In this document: one piece after another, positions 1 through 7,240 of the stretch | How the letters are laid out: every line of letters begins with the position of its first letter | Numbering within the stretch: the stretch's first letter is position 1 | From: an uncultured Ruminococcus sp. | GTDB taxonomy: Bacteria; Bacillota; Clostridia; Oscillospirales; Acutalibacteraceae | Assembly (NCBI GenBank): GCA_902765625.1 | Contig: CACXAO010000017.1 | Location: 1 to 46,697, forward strand | Reading direction: 5' to 3' | DNA length: 46,697 nt | Program-made: the position numbers and the translations under genes | Notes under the pieces: generated by a model | Seen by the model: the letters and a program-made list of their open reading frames with translations, nothing else | Databases searched by the model: none | Told to the model about the DNA's origin: nothing

Positions 1-2
1 AA

Positions 3-590
3 ATGACACAAGGAGAAATCTTATACTTTGCTTACCTTTACGCAAAGTCAAAATTGAAGTCTGAGTATGAAATGCAGAGAGAATACTGCACCAAACGCTT
101 TGCGGAGCTGTCGGAACAGCTTGAACAGCTTGGCATGAAGTCAGCGCAGACAGAGCCGTTGCCCTGTAAGGTTGGCGATACGCTTTATCTCACTTCCTAT
201 GAAGCAGCTGACAAAAGGAAGGTTATCGAAAAGGTAACGGTAACTGCTATGCAGCACTACGAGGATAATCATTACACACAAGCCGAAGTCAAATACGAGA
301 ATGGGTTTACAGGATTCGTTGACGAAGTGGATTTCTACACAACGCGCAGGGCGCATTTTACCTTGGAAGAAGCAACAGAAGCAGTCGAGCGGTTTAACCT
401 CAAGGAAAAGGCTGTTGCCGTGATTTGGGATTACATCTATCTCAACTTCGAAAACGGAATCGATTCATTGTCAGGTTATGATTGGCTGAACGATTACGCA
501 TTGAGCGCAACAGCTCCTGACGGCAAAAGAATCGTTATCAGCTATGACTGTGATACCAATACGGTTAAAGTGGACAATTTGTCCACTTGA
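3..590 (+). CDS. hypothetical protein, possibly mobile-element cargo
   Basis: The frame opens with ATG at the third base of the window, so the true start may lie further upstream. It encodes about 195 residues. I do not recognise a family. The N-terminal 45 residues are predicted helical and charged (possible coiled coil). Residues about 55-115 contain a short beta-rich stretch around VGDTLYLTSYE and FVDEVDFYTT. A helical stretch with HFTLEEATEAVERF follows. No signal peptide or membrane segment is visible. It is 18 bp upstream of another small gene, so the two are probably cotranscribed. Base composition and codon use are more AT-rich than the housekeeping genes from metG onward, which with the nearby intron-like remnant suggests the end of a mobile or phage-derived region. 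Function unknown. Confidence 0.6.
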   Translation: MTQGEILYFAYLYAKSKLKSEYEMQREYCTKRFAELSEQLEQLGMKSAQTEPLPCKVGDTLYLTSYEAADKRKVIEKVTVTAMQHYEDNHYTQAEVKYENGFTGFVDEVDFYTTRRAHFTLEEATEAVERFNLKEKAVAVIWDYIYLNFENGIDSLSGYDWLNDYALSATAPDGKRIVISYDCDTNTVKVDNLST

Positions 591-608
591 CCGCAAAAGG
601 AGAACGCT

Positions 609-809
609 ATGGCACAGGTTATTATGAGTATGGAAGAATACAGGCAAACCGAAAACAGGCTCACGGCGATCGGAGAGCTGAAAGAAAAGGTCAGAAGCTC
701 GGGCGTGTTCGAGGACAGCGCAAGCTGTTGGAACACCGAGAATGACATCATCAGACCGTTTACCTTGGAAGAAACAAAGGCTCTGGTAAAGCAGATTTTG
801 GAGCTGTAA
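609..809 (+). CDS. small hypothetical protein (66 aa)
   Basis: A 66-residue frame preceded by a good ribosome site (AAAAGGAG, about 7 bases before ATG) and following the upstream gene by 18 bp. The protein is mostly charged helix and ends with FTLEETKALVKQILEL. The upstream protein carries a related phrase, HFTLEEATEAVERF, so the two may share a short motif typical of mobile-element accessory proteins. No signal peptide, metal site or membrane segment is visible. I do not recognise it. The gene is supported mainly by its ribosome site and spacing. Confidence 0.5.
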   Translation: MAQVIMSMEEYRQTENRLTAIGELKEKVRSSGVFEDSASCWNTENDIIRPFTLEETKALVKQILEL

Positions 810-869
810 ATCATTTTTTGTTCTTCTGTGGGGGATTTTCAAAGAAAAAAATAAAGATTGTCAAAACCA

Positions 870-898
870 TTGACAACCTTTTACAAATAATATATAAT
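870..898 (+). promoter_or_regulatory. strong sigma-A promoter for a candidate small RNA
   Basis: A perfect -35 TTGACA (870-875) and a perfect -10 TATAAT (893-898) are separated by exactly 17 bp. No coding frame follows. Transcription would start near 905 and run into the structured region ending at about 1091. Confidence 0.75.
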
Positions 899-904
899 AA
901 TCTC

Positions 905-1091
905 GATGGATTTAAAGTCTAAGTCCAAAGCAAACAGACCGACGCCAATCAGTCTGTTTGCCCGTCAACAAAGCATTGGCACTGCTGAGTGACGTTAAGA
1001 CTTAATCAGGTATATTATACCCGATTTCAGTTTTTTTGTCAACACACCTGTGTCTGTTTTTGCTTGGCGGCTTGCGGACACGGGTTTTCTT
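905..1091 (+). ncRNA. candidate structured small RNA of unknown family
   Basis: This is inference from three visible parts: the consensus promoter just upstream, internal secondary structure, and a terminator-like hairpin at the end. A 9-bp stem forms between CAAACAGAC (931-939) and GTCTGTTTG (952-960). It is enclosed by a weaker pairing of TAAGTC (about 920) with GACTTA (about 999). No open frame with a ribosome site is present. I compared it mentally with tmRNA, RNase P, 6S, SRP RNA and T-box patterns and found no match. It may instead be the 5' part of the intron-like sequence that follows. Confidence 0.35.
1046..1091 (+). terminator. Rho-independent terminator of the candidate small RNA
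   Basis: ACCTGTGTC (1046-1054) pairs with GACACGGGT (1077-1085), a 9-bp stem with one G-U pair. It is followed by the T-rich TTTTCTTTT. The loop is long (22 nt), which lowers confidence. Confidence 0.5.
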
Positions 1092-1099
1092 TTCATCAC

Positions 1100-1410
1100 T
1101 TACAATTGAATAGTCCGTCGAAGAATAAAGTATCAATTACACTATCTGCCATATAATAGCTGCGCCGTGACCTGTGATTTCCTAACACCATGCTGTGAAG
1201 CACGTGGAACGAATGAAAGCGAGCCGACAACTTGCACTTGTCGCTACCTTATCGCACCTGTGAAAGGACAATCCCTGCTGAAATACGCGCCTTGGGTCAA
1301 CCCAATGATCAGTCATTCGGGTGAACAACTATAACTCGCAGTATTGCGCAAGCTACCCTTGGCGTAGGAACGAACTTTATCATCTTCACACATCTACGAA
1401 AGTAGATTAA
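1100..1410 (+). mobile_element. possible group II intron remnant (domain I-like), no ORF
   Basis: The stretch carries no gene but is rich in small hairpins: GACAA/TTGTC near 1227, CTAC/GTAG near 1360, and ATCTAC-GAAA-GTAGAT (1392-1407) with a GNRA-type loop. The order of short motifs (CCTAACACCA, then GGAACGAA, GAAAGCGA, GCCGA and CTACCTTA) resembles, from memory, the 3' half of domain I in Lactococcus Ll.LtrB-type introns. I found no domain V and no reverse transcriptase, so any intron would be a dead fragment. A different structured RNA remains possible. Confidence 0.3.
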
Positions 1411-1423
1411 ATAAAGTTATTAT

Positions 1424-1462
1424 CTGTTCGCCGTGCTGTTTACGACACGGTGCGGCGAACAG
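1424..1462. repeat. inverted repeat, 10-bp arms
   Basis: CTGTTCGCCG (1424-1433) pairs with CGGCGAACAG (1453-1462), and an inner CCGTG/CACGG pairing extends the hairpin. No T-run follows on either strand, so it is not a standard terminator. It lies between the intron-like remnant and the tRNA gene. Confidence 0.6.
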
Positions 1463-1483
1463 TTAATATACACAATTCAAGTC

Positions 1484-1520
1484 AGGCGATTCAAGCGACT
1501 TAGCGTCACTCAAATCGCCT
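1484..1520 (-). terminator. hairpin downstream of tRNA-fMet
   Basis: AGGCGATT (1484-1491) pairs with AATCGCCT (1513-1520). Read on the minus strand it begins 11 bases after the tRNA CCA end. It may mark the transcript end, but no U-run follows, so this is weak. Confidence 0.3.
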
Positions 1521-1531
1521 TCCTCAAAACT

Positions 1532-1608
<77 letters not shown>

Positions 1609-1636
1609 ATATATGCGCTGTCGTTACAGCTTTATT

Positions 1637-1665
1637 ATAATACCATACATTAATCCTTTTGTCAA
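1637..1665 (-). promoter_or_regulatory. promoter of tRNA-fMet
   Basis: On the minus strand a perfect TTGACA (1660-1665) and TATTAT (1637-1642) are separated by 17 bp. The tRNA 5' end lies about 29 bases beyond the -10 box. Confidence 0.75.
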
Positions 1666-1722
1666 GCATTATTTTCATTTTGTCAGCAAAGCCGGTGTTT
1701 TTGGCATATTGTTGCGTTTCTG

Positions 1723-1751
1723 TTGCATTTTCGCGTCGGAATTGTTATAAT
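1723..1751 (+). promoter_or_regulatory. promoter of metG
   Basis: TTGCAT (1723-1728) and a perfect TATAAT (1746-1751) have a 17-bp spacer. The leader to the metG ATG is only about 40 nt. There is no room for a T-box, so metG does not appear to be under tRNA-sensing control here. Confidence 0.7.
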
Positions 1752-1794
1752 AAAAGGTACAGCCCATTCGCTGAACATTTAGGAGGAATTACTC

Positions 1795-3750
1795 ATGTGT
1801 AAAAAAGAGACATTTTACATCACCACACCAATCTACTATCCCTCGGGCAATCCGCATATCGGTCATTGCTACACCACCGTCGCCTGCGACTCTATCGCGC
1901 GGTACAGACGAATGCAGGGATACGACGTGATGTTTCTCACCGGCACCGACGAGCACGGTCTGAAAATCGAGCAGAAGGCTGCCGAGAAAGGCGTCTCTCC
2001 CAAGGAATACGTTGACGAGATCGCCGAGATTTTCAAGGGTCTCTGGCGATTTATGAATATCAGCTACGACCGCTATATCCGCACCACCGACGACTACCAC
2101 GTTGAGAGCGTTCAGAAAATCTTCAAGACCCTCTACGACAAGGGCTATATCTACAAGGGCGAGTACAGCGGCAAATACTGCACTCCCTGCGAGAGCTTCT
2201 GGACAGAGAGCCAGCTCGTCGACGGCAAGTGCCCCGAGTGCGGCAGAGAGGTCACCGAGGCAAGGGAGGAGGCGTACTTCTTCAAGATGTCGCCCTTTGC
2301 CGACAGGATCGAGAAGCTGCTCACCGAAACCGATTATCTCCGTCCCAAGACCCGCGCAACCGAGCTTGTAAACAACTTTATCCGTCCCGGTCTTGAGGAT
2401 CTCTGCGTTTCGCGCACCACCTTCAAGTGGGGCATTCCCGTTACCTTTGACGACAAGCACGTCGTCTACGTCTGGATCGACGCGCTTTCAAACTATATCA
2501 CCGCCCTCGGCTACCTCAACGACAGGTACGACGATTATGACAAGTACTGGCCTGCCGACACCCACATGGTCGCCAAGGATATCATGCGCTTCCACGCCAT
2601 CATCTGGCCTGCAATGCTCATGGCTCTGGAGCTTCCGCTGCCAAAGCACCTCGCGGTTCACGGCTGGATCACCTTTAACGGTCAGAAGATGTCGAAGTCT
2701 CTCGGCAACGTAGTCGACCCGTTCATCCTCGGCGAACGCTACGGCGCAGACGCTATCCGCTACCACATCATGCGCGAGATGGCTCTCGGCTCCGACAGCT
2801 CGTTCTCCAACGAGATCATGATAAACCGCATCAACTCCGACCTCGCAAACGGTCTGGGCAACCTCGTTTCGCGCACCGTCGCGATGGTCGAGAAGTACTT
2901 CGGAGGCACGCTTCCCTCCGAGCGCGAGGCAGGCGAGTTTGACGACGATCTGATCGGTCAGGCAACCTCGCTGCGCGCAAAGGTCGACGGTTTCATCGAA
3001 AAGACACAGCTGCAGAACGCCCTCGCCGAGATATTCAAGGTCGTTTCGCGCGCCAACAAGTATATTGACGAGACCGCGCCGTGGATCCTCGCGAAGGACG
3101 AGAAGAACCGCGCAAGGCTCGCCACAGTCCTCTACAACCTGCTCGACACCATCCGGATCGTCGCGACACTCCTTTCGGCGTTCATGCCCACAACCATGCC
3201 CAAGGCTCTTGAGCAGATCGGCGCGGACGAGAACTCCGCAAGCTACGAAAACGCCGATAAATTCAACATTCTTCCCGAAAACGTCACCGTAAAGAAGGGC
3301 GAGGCGCTCTTCCCGAGAATCGACGTTGAGAAGGAGATCGAGGAGCTCAACAGCATTATCAAGAACAACGACGAGGATCCCCGCGCCGCCAAGATCCGCG
3401 AGGAGCTTGCAGGCGTTGCTCAGATCGGCATTGACGACTTTGCGGCGAGCGACATCCGCGTCGGCGAGGTAAAAGCCTGCGAAAAGGTGAAGAAGTCCAA
3501 AAAGCTGCTCAAGTTCACTATCTTTGACGGAGCCGACGAGCGCACCATCGTGAGCGGCATCGCGATGTTCTATCAGCCCGAGGAGCTGGTAGGCAAAAAG
3601 ATTTTGTTCGTATCGAACCTCAAGCCCGTAAAGCTCTGCGGCGTTGAAAGCCACGGAATGATCCTCTCCGCCGTTGAGGGCGAGGGCAAGGACGAGAAGC
3701 TTCAGGTGCTCACAATAGACGGTATGCCCGCAGGCGCGAAAATATGTTAA
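1795..3750 (+). CDS. metG: methionyl-tRNA synthetase
   Basis: Class I aminoacyl-tRNA synthetase that attaches methionine to tRNA-Met and tRNA-fMet in the cytoplasm. The 651-residue protein has the HIGH signature as GNPHIGHCYT near residue 20 and KMSKS as GQKMSKSLGN near residue 300. The zinc-binding Cys pairs are CTPC and CPEC (about residues 127-145). The C-terminal ~100 residues form the EMAPII-like tRNA-binding domain (from about FAASDIRVGEV), the long form of the enzyme. The start is fixed by AGGAGGAATTACTC just before ATG. The gene is divergent from the initiator tRNA it serves. An orphan ribosome-site-like AAGGAGAG directly follows the stop. Identification is secure. Confidence 0.98.
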   Translation: MCKKETFYITTPIYYPSGNPHIGHCYTTVACDSIARYRRMQGYDVMFLTGTDEHGLKIEQKAAEKGVSPKEYVDEIAEIFKGLWRFMNISYDRYIRTTDDYHVESVQKIFKTLYDKGYIYKGEYSGKYCTPCESFWTESQLVDGKCPECGREVTEAREEAYFFKMSPFADRIEKLLTETDYLRPKTRATELVNNFIRPGLEDLCVSRTTFKWGIPVTFDDKHVVYVWIDALSNYITALGYLNDRYDDYDKYWPADTHMVAKDIMRFHAIIWPAMLMALELPLPKHLAVHGWITFNGQKMSKSLGNVVDPFILGERYGADAIRYHIMREMALGSDSSFSNEIMINRINSDLANGLGNLVSRTVAMVEKYFGGTLPSEREAGEFDDDLIGQATSLRAKVDGFIEKTQLQNALAEIFKVVSRANKYIDETAPWILAKDEKNRARLATVLYNLLDTIRIVATLLSAFMPTTMPKALEQIGADENSASYENADKFNILPENVTVKKGEALFPRIDVEKEIEELNSIIKNNDEDPRAAKIREELAGVAQIGIDDFAASDIRVGEVKACEKVKKSKKLLKFTIFDGADERTIVSGIAMFYQPEELVGKKILFVSNLKPVKLCGVESHGMILSAVEGEGKDEKLQVLTIDGMPAGAKIC

Positions 3751-3760
3751 GGAGAGAAAG

Positions 3761-3849
3761 TTGTTAGCAGGTAGTTGGGCAGTAGGCAGTTGGCCGGGAG
3801 TTCGATCTAAGCTGACGCATACTGCCAACTGCCAACTACTAACCACCGA
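3761..3849. repeat. palindromic element with heptad arms (family B/C)
   Basis: The left arm reads GTTAGCAGGTAGTTGG onward and the right arm reads CCAACTGCCAACTACTAACC. They are inverted versions of 7-bp units of the type ACTGCCA/ACTACTA. The centre, about 30 bp, is unlike the other copies. It separates metG from tatD and lies between an orphan ribosome-binding sequence and the tatD start codon. Confidence 0.7.
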
Positions 3850-3858
3850 ATAAATACT

Positions 3859-4623
3859 ATGAACAATATCTTCGACTCGCACGCACATTACGACGACGGC
3901 TGGTTCGACGAGGACAGAGACGCGCTGCTCGGCTCGCTTCCCGAAAAGGGAGTGTGCGGCGTTGTGAACAACTCCGTCGATATCGAAAACGCAAAGCGCG
4001 TTATCGCAATGGCGGAGAAGTACGGCTTCATGTACGCGGCTGTCGGGGTGCACCCCGAGAACCTCGAGAACCTGCCCGGCGATTACCTCGACCGGATCGC
4101 GGAGCTGACAAAACACCCGAAGGTGGTGGCTGTAGGCGAAACGGGTCTTGACTACCACTGGGATATTCCGCGCGAGCTGCAAAAGCGCGTGTTTGAGGAA
4201 CAGCTAAAGCTTTCGCTCGACCTCAAAATGCCGATAATCGTTCACGACAGAGAGGCTCACGGCGACGTATTCGACCTGCTGCGCAGGTACCGCCCGAACG
4301 CTCTTGTCCACTGCTTTTCGGGCAGCGTCGAGCTGATGAGAGAGGCGGTGCGCATGGGGATGTACATCAGCTTAGGCGGCGTTGTCACGTTCAAAAACGC
4401 GCGTCACAGCGTTGAGGTCGCGTCGGAGATACCGCTCGACAGGCTGCTGCTCGAAACCGACGCGCCGTACATGGCGCCGGTGCCGTTTCGCGGAAAGCGC
4501 TGCGACAGCTCGATGATAATCTTTGCCGCTGAAAAAATCGCTCAGCTCAGAGATATGACGGCGCAGCAGGTGCTCGACATCACCGCCGAAAACGCAAAGC
4601 GGTTTTACTCGATTGAAGATTAA
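3859..4623 (+). CDS. tatD: TatD-family metal-dependent hydrolase
   Basis: A 254-residue TIM-barrel metal hydrolase of the TatD/YcfH DNase family, commonly encoded directly after metG in Firmicutes. Metal ligands are visible in order: DSHAHYDD at the N-terminus, VGETGLDYHWD near residue 95, the HDRE motif near residue 130, HCFSGS near residue 155, and LLLETDAPYMAP near residue 205. Length fits the family. The ATG has no clear ribosome site; the nearest one is the AAGGAGAG just after metG, now about 100 bp away across a palindromic repeat. An earlier frame in this position is not evident. A strong terminator follows. The exact substrate (DNA or other phosphoesters) cannot be read from the sequence. 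Confidence 0.93.
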   Translation: MNNIFDSHAHYDDGWFDEDRDALLGSLPEKGVCGVVNNSVDIENAKRVIAMAEKYGFMYAAVGVHPENLENLPGDYLDRIAELTKHPKVVAVGETGLDYHWDIPRELQKRVFEEQLKLSLDLKMPIIVHDREAHGDVFDLLRRYRPNALVHCFSGSVELMREAVRMGMYISLGGVVTFKNARHSVEVASEIPLDRLLLETDAPYMAPVPFRGKRCDSSMIIFAAEKIAQLRDMTAQQVLDITAENAKRFYSIED

Positions 4624-4636
4624 ACGTATAAATCAA

Positions 4637-4669
4637 CAGGACGGCTCAAACGAACCGTCCTGATTTTTT
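4637..4669 (+). terminator. Rho-independent terminator after tatD
   Basis: CAGGACGG pairs with CCGTCCTG (8-bp perfect stem, 10-nt loop), followed by ATTTTTTG. It ends the metG-tatD transcript. Confidence 0.85.
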
Positions 4670-4674
4670 GATTT

Positions 4675-4876
4675 AAAGGCTCCTTTAGTAAAGAAGCTGT
4701 CAGCGCAGCTGACTGAGGATTTATGCACCGCGCTGTCCGTAACCGCCGATTTTGTTGTTATTAACAAACGCTGTGTTTTATCGGGAGATGTTCTCCAAGT
4801 GCGGATAACACCTGCCGTGTAAATCCTCCGTCACGGCGCAAACGCCGTGCCACCTCCATTACCAAGGGAGGCTTTT
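4675..4876. repeat. palindromic intergenic element, family A copy 1
   Basis: About 200 bp beginning AAAGGCTCCTTTAGTAAAG and ending CCAAGGGAGGCTTTTT. Its ends are inverted versions of each other. Internal blocks TGAGGATTTATGCACCGCG and GTGTAAATCCTCCGTCACGG recur, in opposite orientation, at 15347-15550. No transposase is present, so it looks like a MITE. Its right end encodes the last residues and stop codon of the histidine kinase gene. Confidence 0.8.
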
Positions 4877-6420
4877 TCCGTTCTTTCGATTTTGATCTCG
4901 AACCAGAACGTGCTGCCCTTGCCGAGGGCAGACCTTACGCCGTAGCGCGCGTTGTGGGCGTCGAGAATGCTCTTTACGATAGAGAGTCCCAAGCCCGAAC
5001 CTATCACGCCGCGCCTGTGCTCCTTGTCGACCTTGTAGTAGCGCTCCCAGATGTACTCGAGCTTGTCGGCGGGAATGCCCTCGCCGTGGTCGGTCACCTC
5101 TATCAGCGCCTTGCCCTTGCTGACGGTCTGGGTGACGATGACGGTCTTGTCCTCGCCGACGTGGTTGACCGCGTTGTTCACAAGATTATATACAACCTGC
5201 GAGATACGCAGCTCGTCGGCGTTGATGTAGACGTTCTCCTTTGCCTCGAAGATGATGTTGTAGCCGTCCTGTTCAACGAGCTTTGAGTAGCGGCTGAAAA
5301 TCTCGCGGATGCTGTCGGTAAGGCAGAATTCCTTTTTCTCAGCCTGCAATGCGCCCGACTGCAGCTTTGAGAGGTCGAGAAGGTCGTTGACGAGGGTCGA
5401 AAGGCGCGTTGCCTCGTCGATAATTATCTGAATATTTTCGGGCGTGTTCTCGCCGGGCAGGTCGCGCATGACCTCGCCGTAGCCCGTTATCATCGTAAGC
5501 GGAGTGCGCAGATCGTGCGAGATGTTCGCAATCAGCTCGCGCTGCAGCTTTTCGGTTGCGGCAAGCTCGGTTTTGGCGTAATTGAGGGTGCCGTTAAGCT
5601 CCTCGACCTCGAGGTAACCGCGCGCGTTGAAGTCGACCTCGTAGTTCTTTTTCGCAAGCTCCTTGGCGGCGCTGTTGGTCTTGGAGATAGGCCGCGCTAT
5701 CCGCATGCTCGCAAAGAGCGAGAAGATGACCGAAAGAATGATGTACGCGATAGATACCCACAAAAGCTGACCCTGGATAATGTCGAGGGTGTTGCTCAGC
5801 GGCGTTATCGACGAGGTGACGAGCAGGAACATCTCCTCGCCGTCGGGCTTTGCGGCTATGGCGGCGTAGACCATGTTTTCAACGTTGTCGGTAGTGCTCG
5901 ACTTGTAGTGCACCTCGGGCGCTGCGCTGTCGCCGGACGCTCCCGAAAACGCGTTGCGCAGGTTCTCGATTTTCTGCCGCGCGATATCGGCGACGGAGTT
6001 TGAGTCCACCGTCATGTAGGTGCCGCCGTTTTGCCTTGCGAGGAGGTAGTAGGAATTGATCTCGTGGGTCTCGACGCTGAGTCTTGCGACGGGATTGTCG
6101 TAGTTTATCTCGTAAATCGGCGAGGCAAAGCCCAGCACCGACTCGGTGCCGTAAACGCTGACGGTCAGCGAATTGTAGCTTGCAACGTTGTCGATAGTCG
6201 TCCAGATGTTCTTGTTCTGCTCAATAGCCTTTACTATCCTCTCGGCGCTCTGCTGAACGCTCTTTGACTTTTTGGTGGTGTAGTAGGGCTTCAGCAAAAA
6301 GCTCTGGAACACCCACAGCAGCACAAGGATTATCGCGCCGAATAGCAGAAAGTACGCCAGCAGCTTGAAGTGAAGCGTGGCAGGACGCCGTTTAAACAAC
6401 CTCTTCAAAGCGGTAGCCAA
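4831..6420 (-). CDS. sensor histidine kinase (two-component system)
   Basis: A 529-residue membrane sensor kinase. It has an N-terminal membrane segment (about 18-46), an extracytoplasmic sensing region (about 47-215), a second membrane segment (about 217-238) and a HAMP linker. The HisKA domain carries the phospho-accepting His302 in ISHDLRTPLTM. The ATPase domain shows the N box (NLVNNAVNH), G1 (DHGEGIP), F box and G2 (GSGLGLSIVKSI). It overlaps the upstream response-regulator gene by 29 bp, so the pair is cotranslated. The signal is unknown. The C-terminal tail (about KASLGNGGGTAFAP) and the stop codon come from a family A palindromic repeat, so the native end of the gene has probably been replaced by the element. 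Confidence 0.93.
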   Translation of the reverse strand: MATALKRLFKRRPATLHFKLLAYFLLFGAIILVLLWVFQSFLLKPYYTTKKSKSVQQSAERIVKAIEQNKNIWTTIDNVASYNSLTVSVYGTESVLGFASPIYEINYDNPVARLSVETHEINSYYLLARQNGGTYMTVDSNSVADIARQKIENLRNAFSGASGDSAAPEVHYKSSTTDNVENMVYAAIAAKPDGEEMFLLVTSSITPLSNTLDIIQGQLLWVSIAYIILSVIFSLFASMRIARPISKTNSAAKELAKKNYEVDFNARGYLEVEELNGTLNYAKTELAATEKLQRELIANISHDLRTPLTMITGYGEVMRDLPGENTPENIQIIIDEATRLSTLVNDLLDLSKLQSGALQAEKKEFCLTDSIREIFSRYSKLVEQDGYNIIFEAKENVYINADELRISQVVYNLVNNAVNHVGEDKTVIVTQTVSKGKALIEVTDHGEGIPADKLEYIWERYYKVDKEHRRGVIGSGLGLSIVKSILDAHNARYGVRSALGKGSTFWFEIKIERTEKASLGNGGGTAFAP

Positions 6421-7072
6421 CTCCTCTCAGAGTCACAATGCACTTGCTGTACGCGCCGAGGCTTTTGCGAAGCAGCTTGATGTGGGTGTCGAGGGTGCGC
6501 TCGTCGCCGAAGAAGTCGTAACCCCAGACCTCGCTTATCAGGCTCTCGCGTGTGAGCGCAAGACCCTTGTTGCGCACCATGTAAAACAGCAGCTCGTATT
6601 CCTTTGGCGTCATTTCAACGCGTGCGCCGTCGACGGTGACGATTCGCGCCGAGAAGTCGATGACAAGTCCCTTGAAGGTGTAAACGTCGCGCTTCTGCTC
6701 CTCGGCGCCGCCGCCCGAACGCTTGATGACCGCCGCGACGCGCATCATAAGCTCCTTGGGCGAGAAGGGCTTTACGACGTAGTCGTCCGAGCCGAGCTCA
6801 AAGCCGTGGATCTTGTCGTATTCCTCGCCGCGCGCAGAGAGCATGATGATAGGCGACGAACAGAATTTGCGTATCTCGCGGCAGGCTGAAAAACCGTCGA
6901 GCTCGGGCATCATAACGTCCATGATGATGAGGTCGTATTTGTTTTTGCGGCAGACCTCTATCGCCTGCATACCGTCTACCGCCTCGGCAACCTCGTAGCC
7001 CTCAAACTCGGCGTATTTTCTGATAATCTGACGAATGCGGTATTCGTCGTCAACAACTAATATTTTAGGCAT
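6392..7072 (-). CDS. OmpR/PhoB-family response regulator
   Basis: A 226-residue two-component regulator that acts as a DNA-binding transcription factor after phosphorylation by the adjacent kinase. The receiver domain (1-120) has acidic D8/D9, the phosphorylated D52 in IIMDVMMPE, and K101 in VVKPFSP. The C-terminal winged helix (about 130-225) contains the usual MTPKEYELLFYM and GVGYRFEEV. The start is supported by AAAAGGAGAA 7 bases upstream. It is divergent from the fumarase genes. A 14-bp inverted repeat in the shared intergenic region could be its binding site. Confidence 0.95.
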   Translation of the reverse strand: MPKILVVDDEYRIRQIIRKYAEFEGYEVAEAVDGMQAIEVCRKNKYDLIIMDVMMPELDGFSACREIRKFCSSPIIMLSARGEEYDKIHGFELGSDDYVVKPFSPKELMMRVAAVIKRSGGGAEEQKRDVYTFKGLVIDFSARIVTVDGARVEMTPKEYELLFYMVRNKGLALTRESLISEVWGYDFFGDERTLDTHIKLLRKSLGAYSKCIVTLRGVGYRFEEVV

Positions 7073-7117
7073 ATTAACGTTCTCCTTTTCGCAGTTTTGG
7101 GTTCTGCCATCTTTATA

Positions 7118-7131
7118 TCACATAAATGTGA
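7118..7131. promoter_or_regulatory. candidate operator palindrome between regulator and fumarase genes
   Basis: TCACAT-AA-ATGTGA, a 6+6 inverted repeat 46 bp upstream of the response-regulator start. It overlaps a weak minus-strand promoter region (TATAAAGATGG as possible -10, no good -35). Its position suggests an activator or autoregulatory site; this is inference. Confidence 0.35.
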
Positions 7132-7177
7132 CAGAAATATGTATACTCACAGTTATTATATCATAAATTTATCAGTA

Positions 7178-7206
7178 TTGAAATAGTTTCAAAAATAATT
7201 TATAAT
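7178..7206 (+). promoter_or_regulatory. promoter of the fumarase operon
   Basis: TTGAAA (7178-7183) and a perfect TATAAT (7201-7206) are separated by 17 bp, about 35 bp before the fumarase alpha ATG. Confidence 0.75.
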
Positions 7207-7240
7207 AGTATAGGCTATATATACCGAAAGGATTGATACT

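Noticed and set aside
1609-1794. T-box leader for metG
   Set aside because: The promoter lies about 45 bp before the start codon, leaving no room for a T-box, and no T-box sequence is present.
2488-4182. 564-residue minus-strand ORF opposite metG
   Set aside because: It is a long antisense shadow caused by GC-rich codon bias. metG is certain, and the shadow crosses the intergenic repeat.
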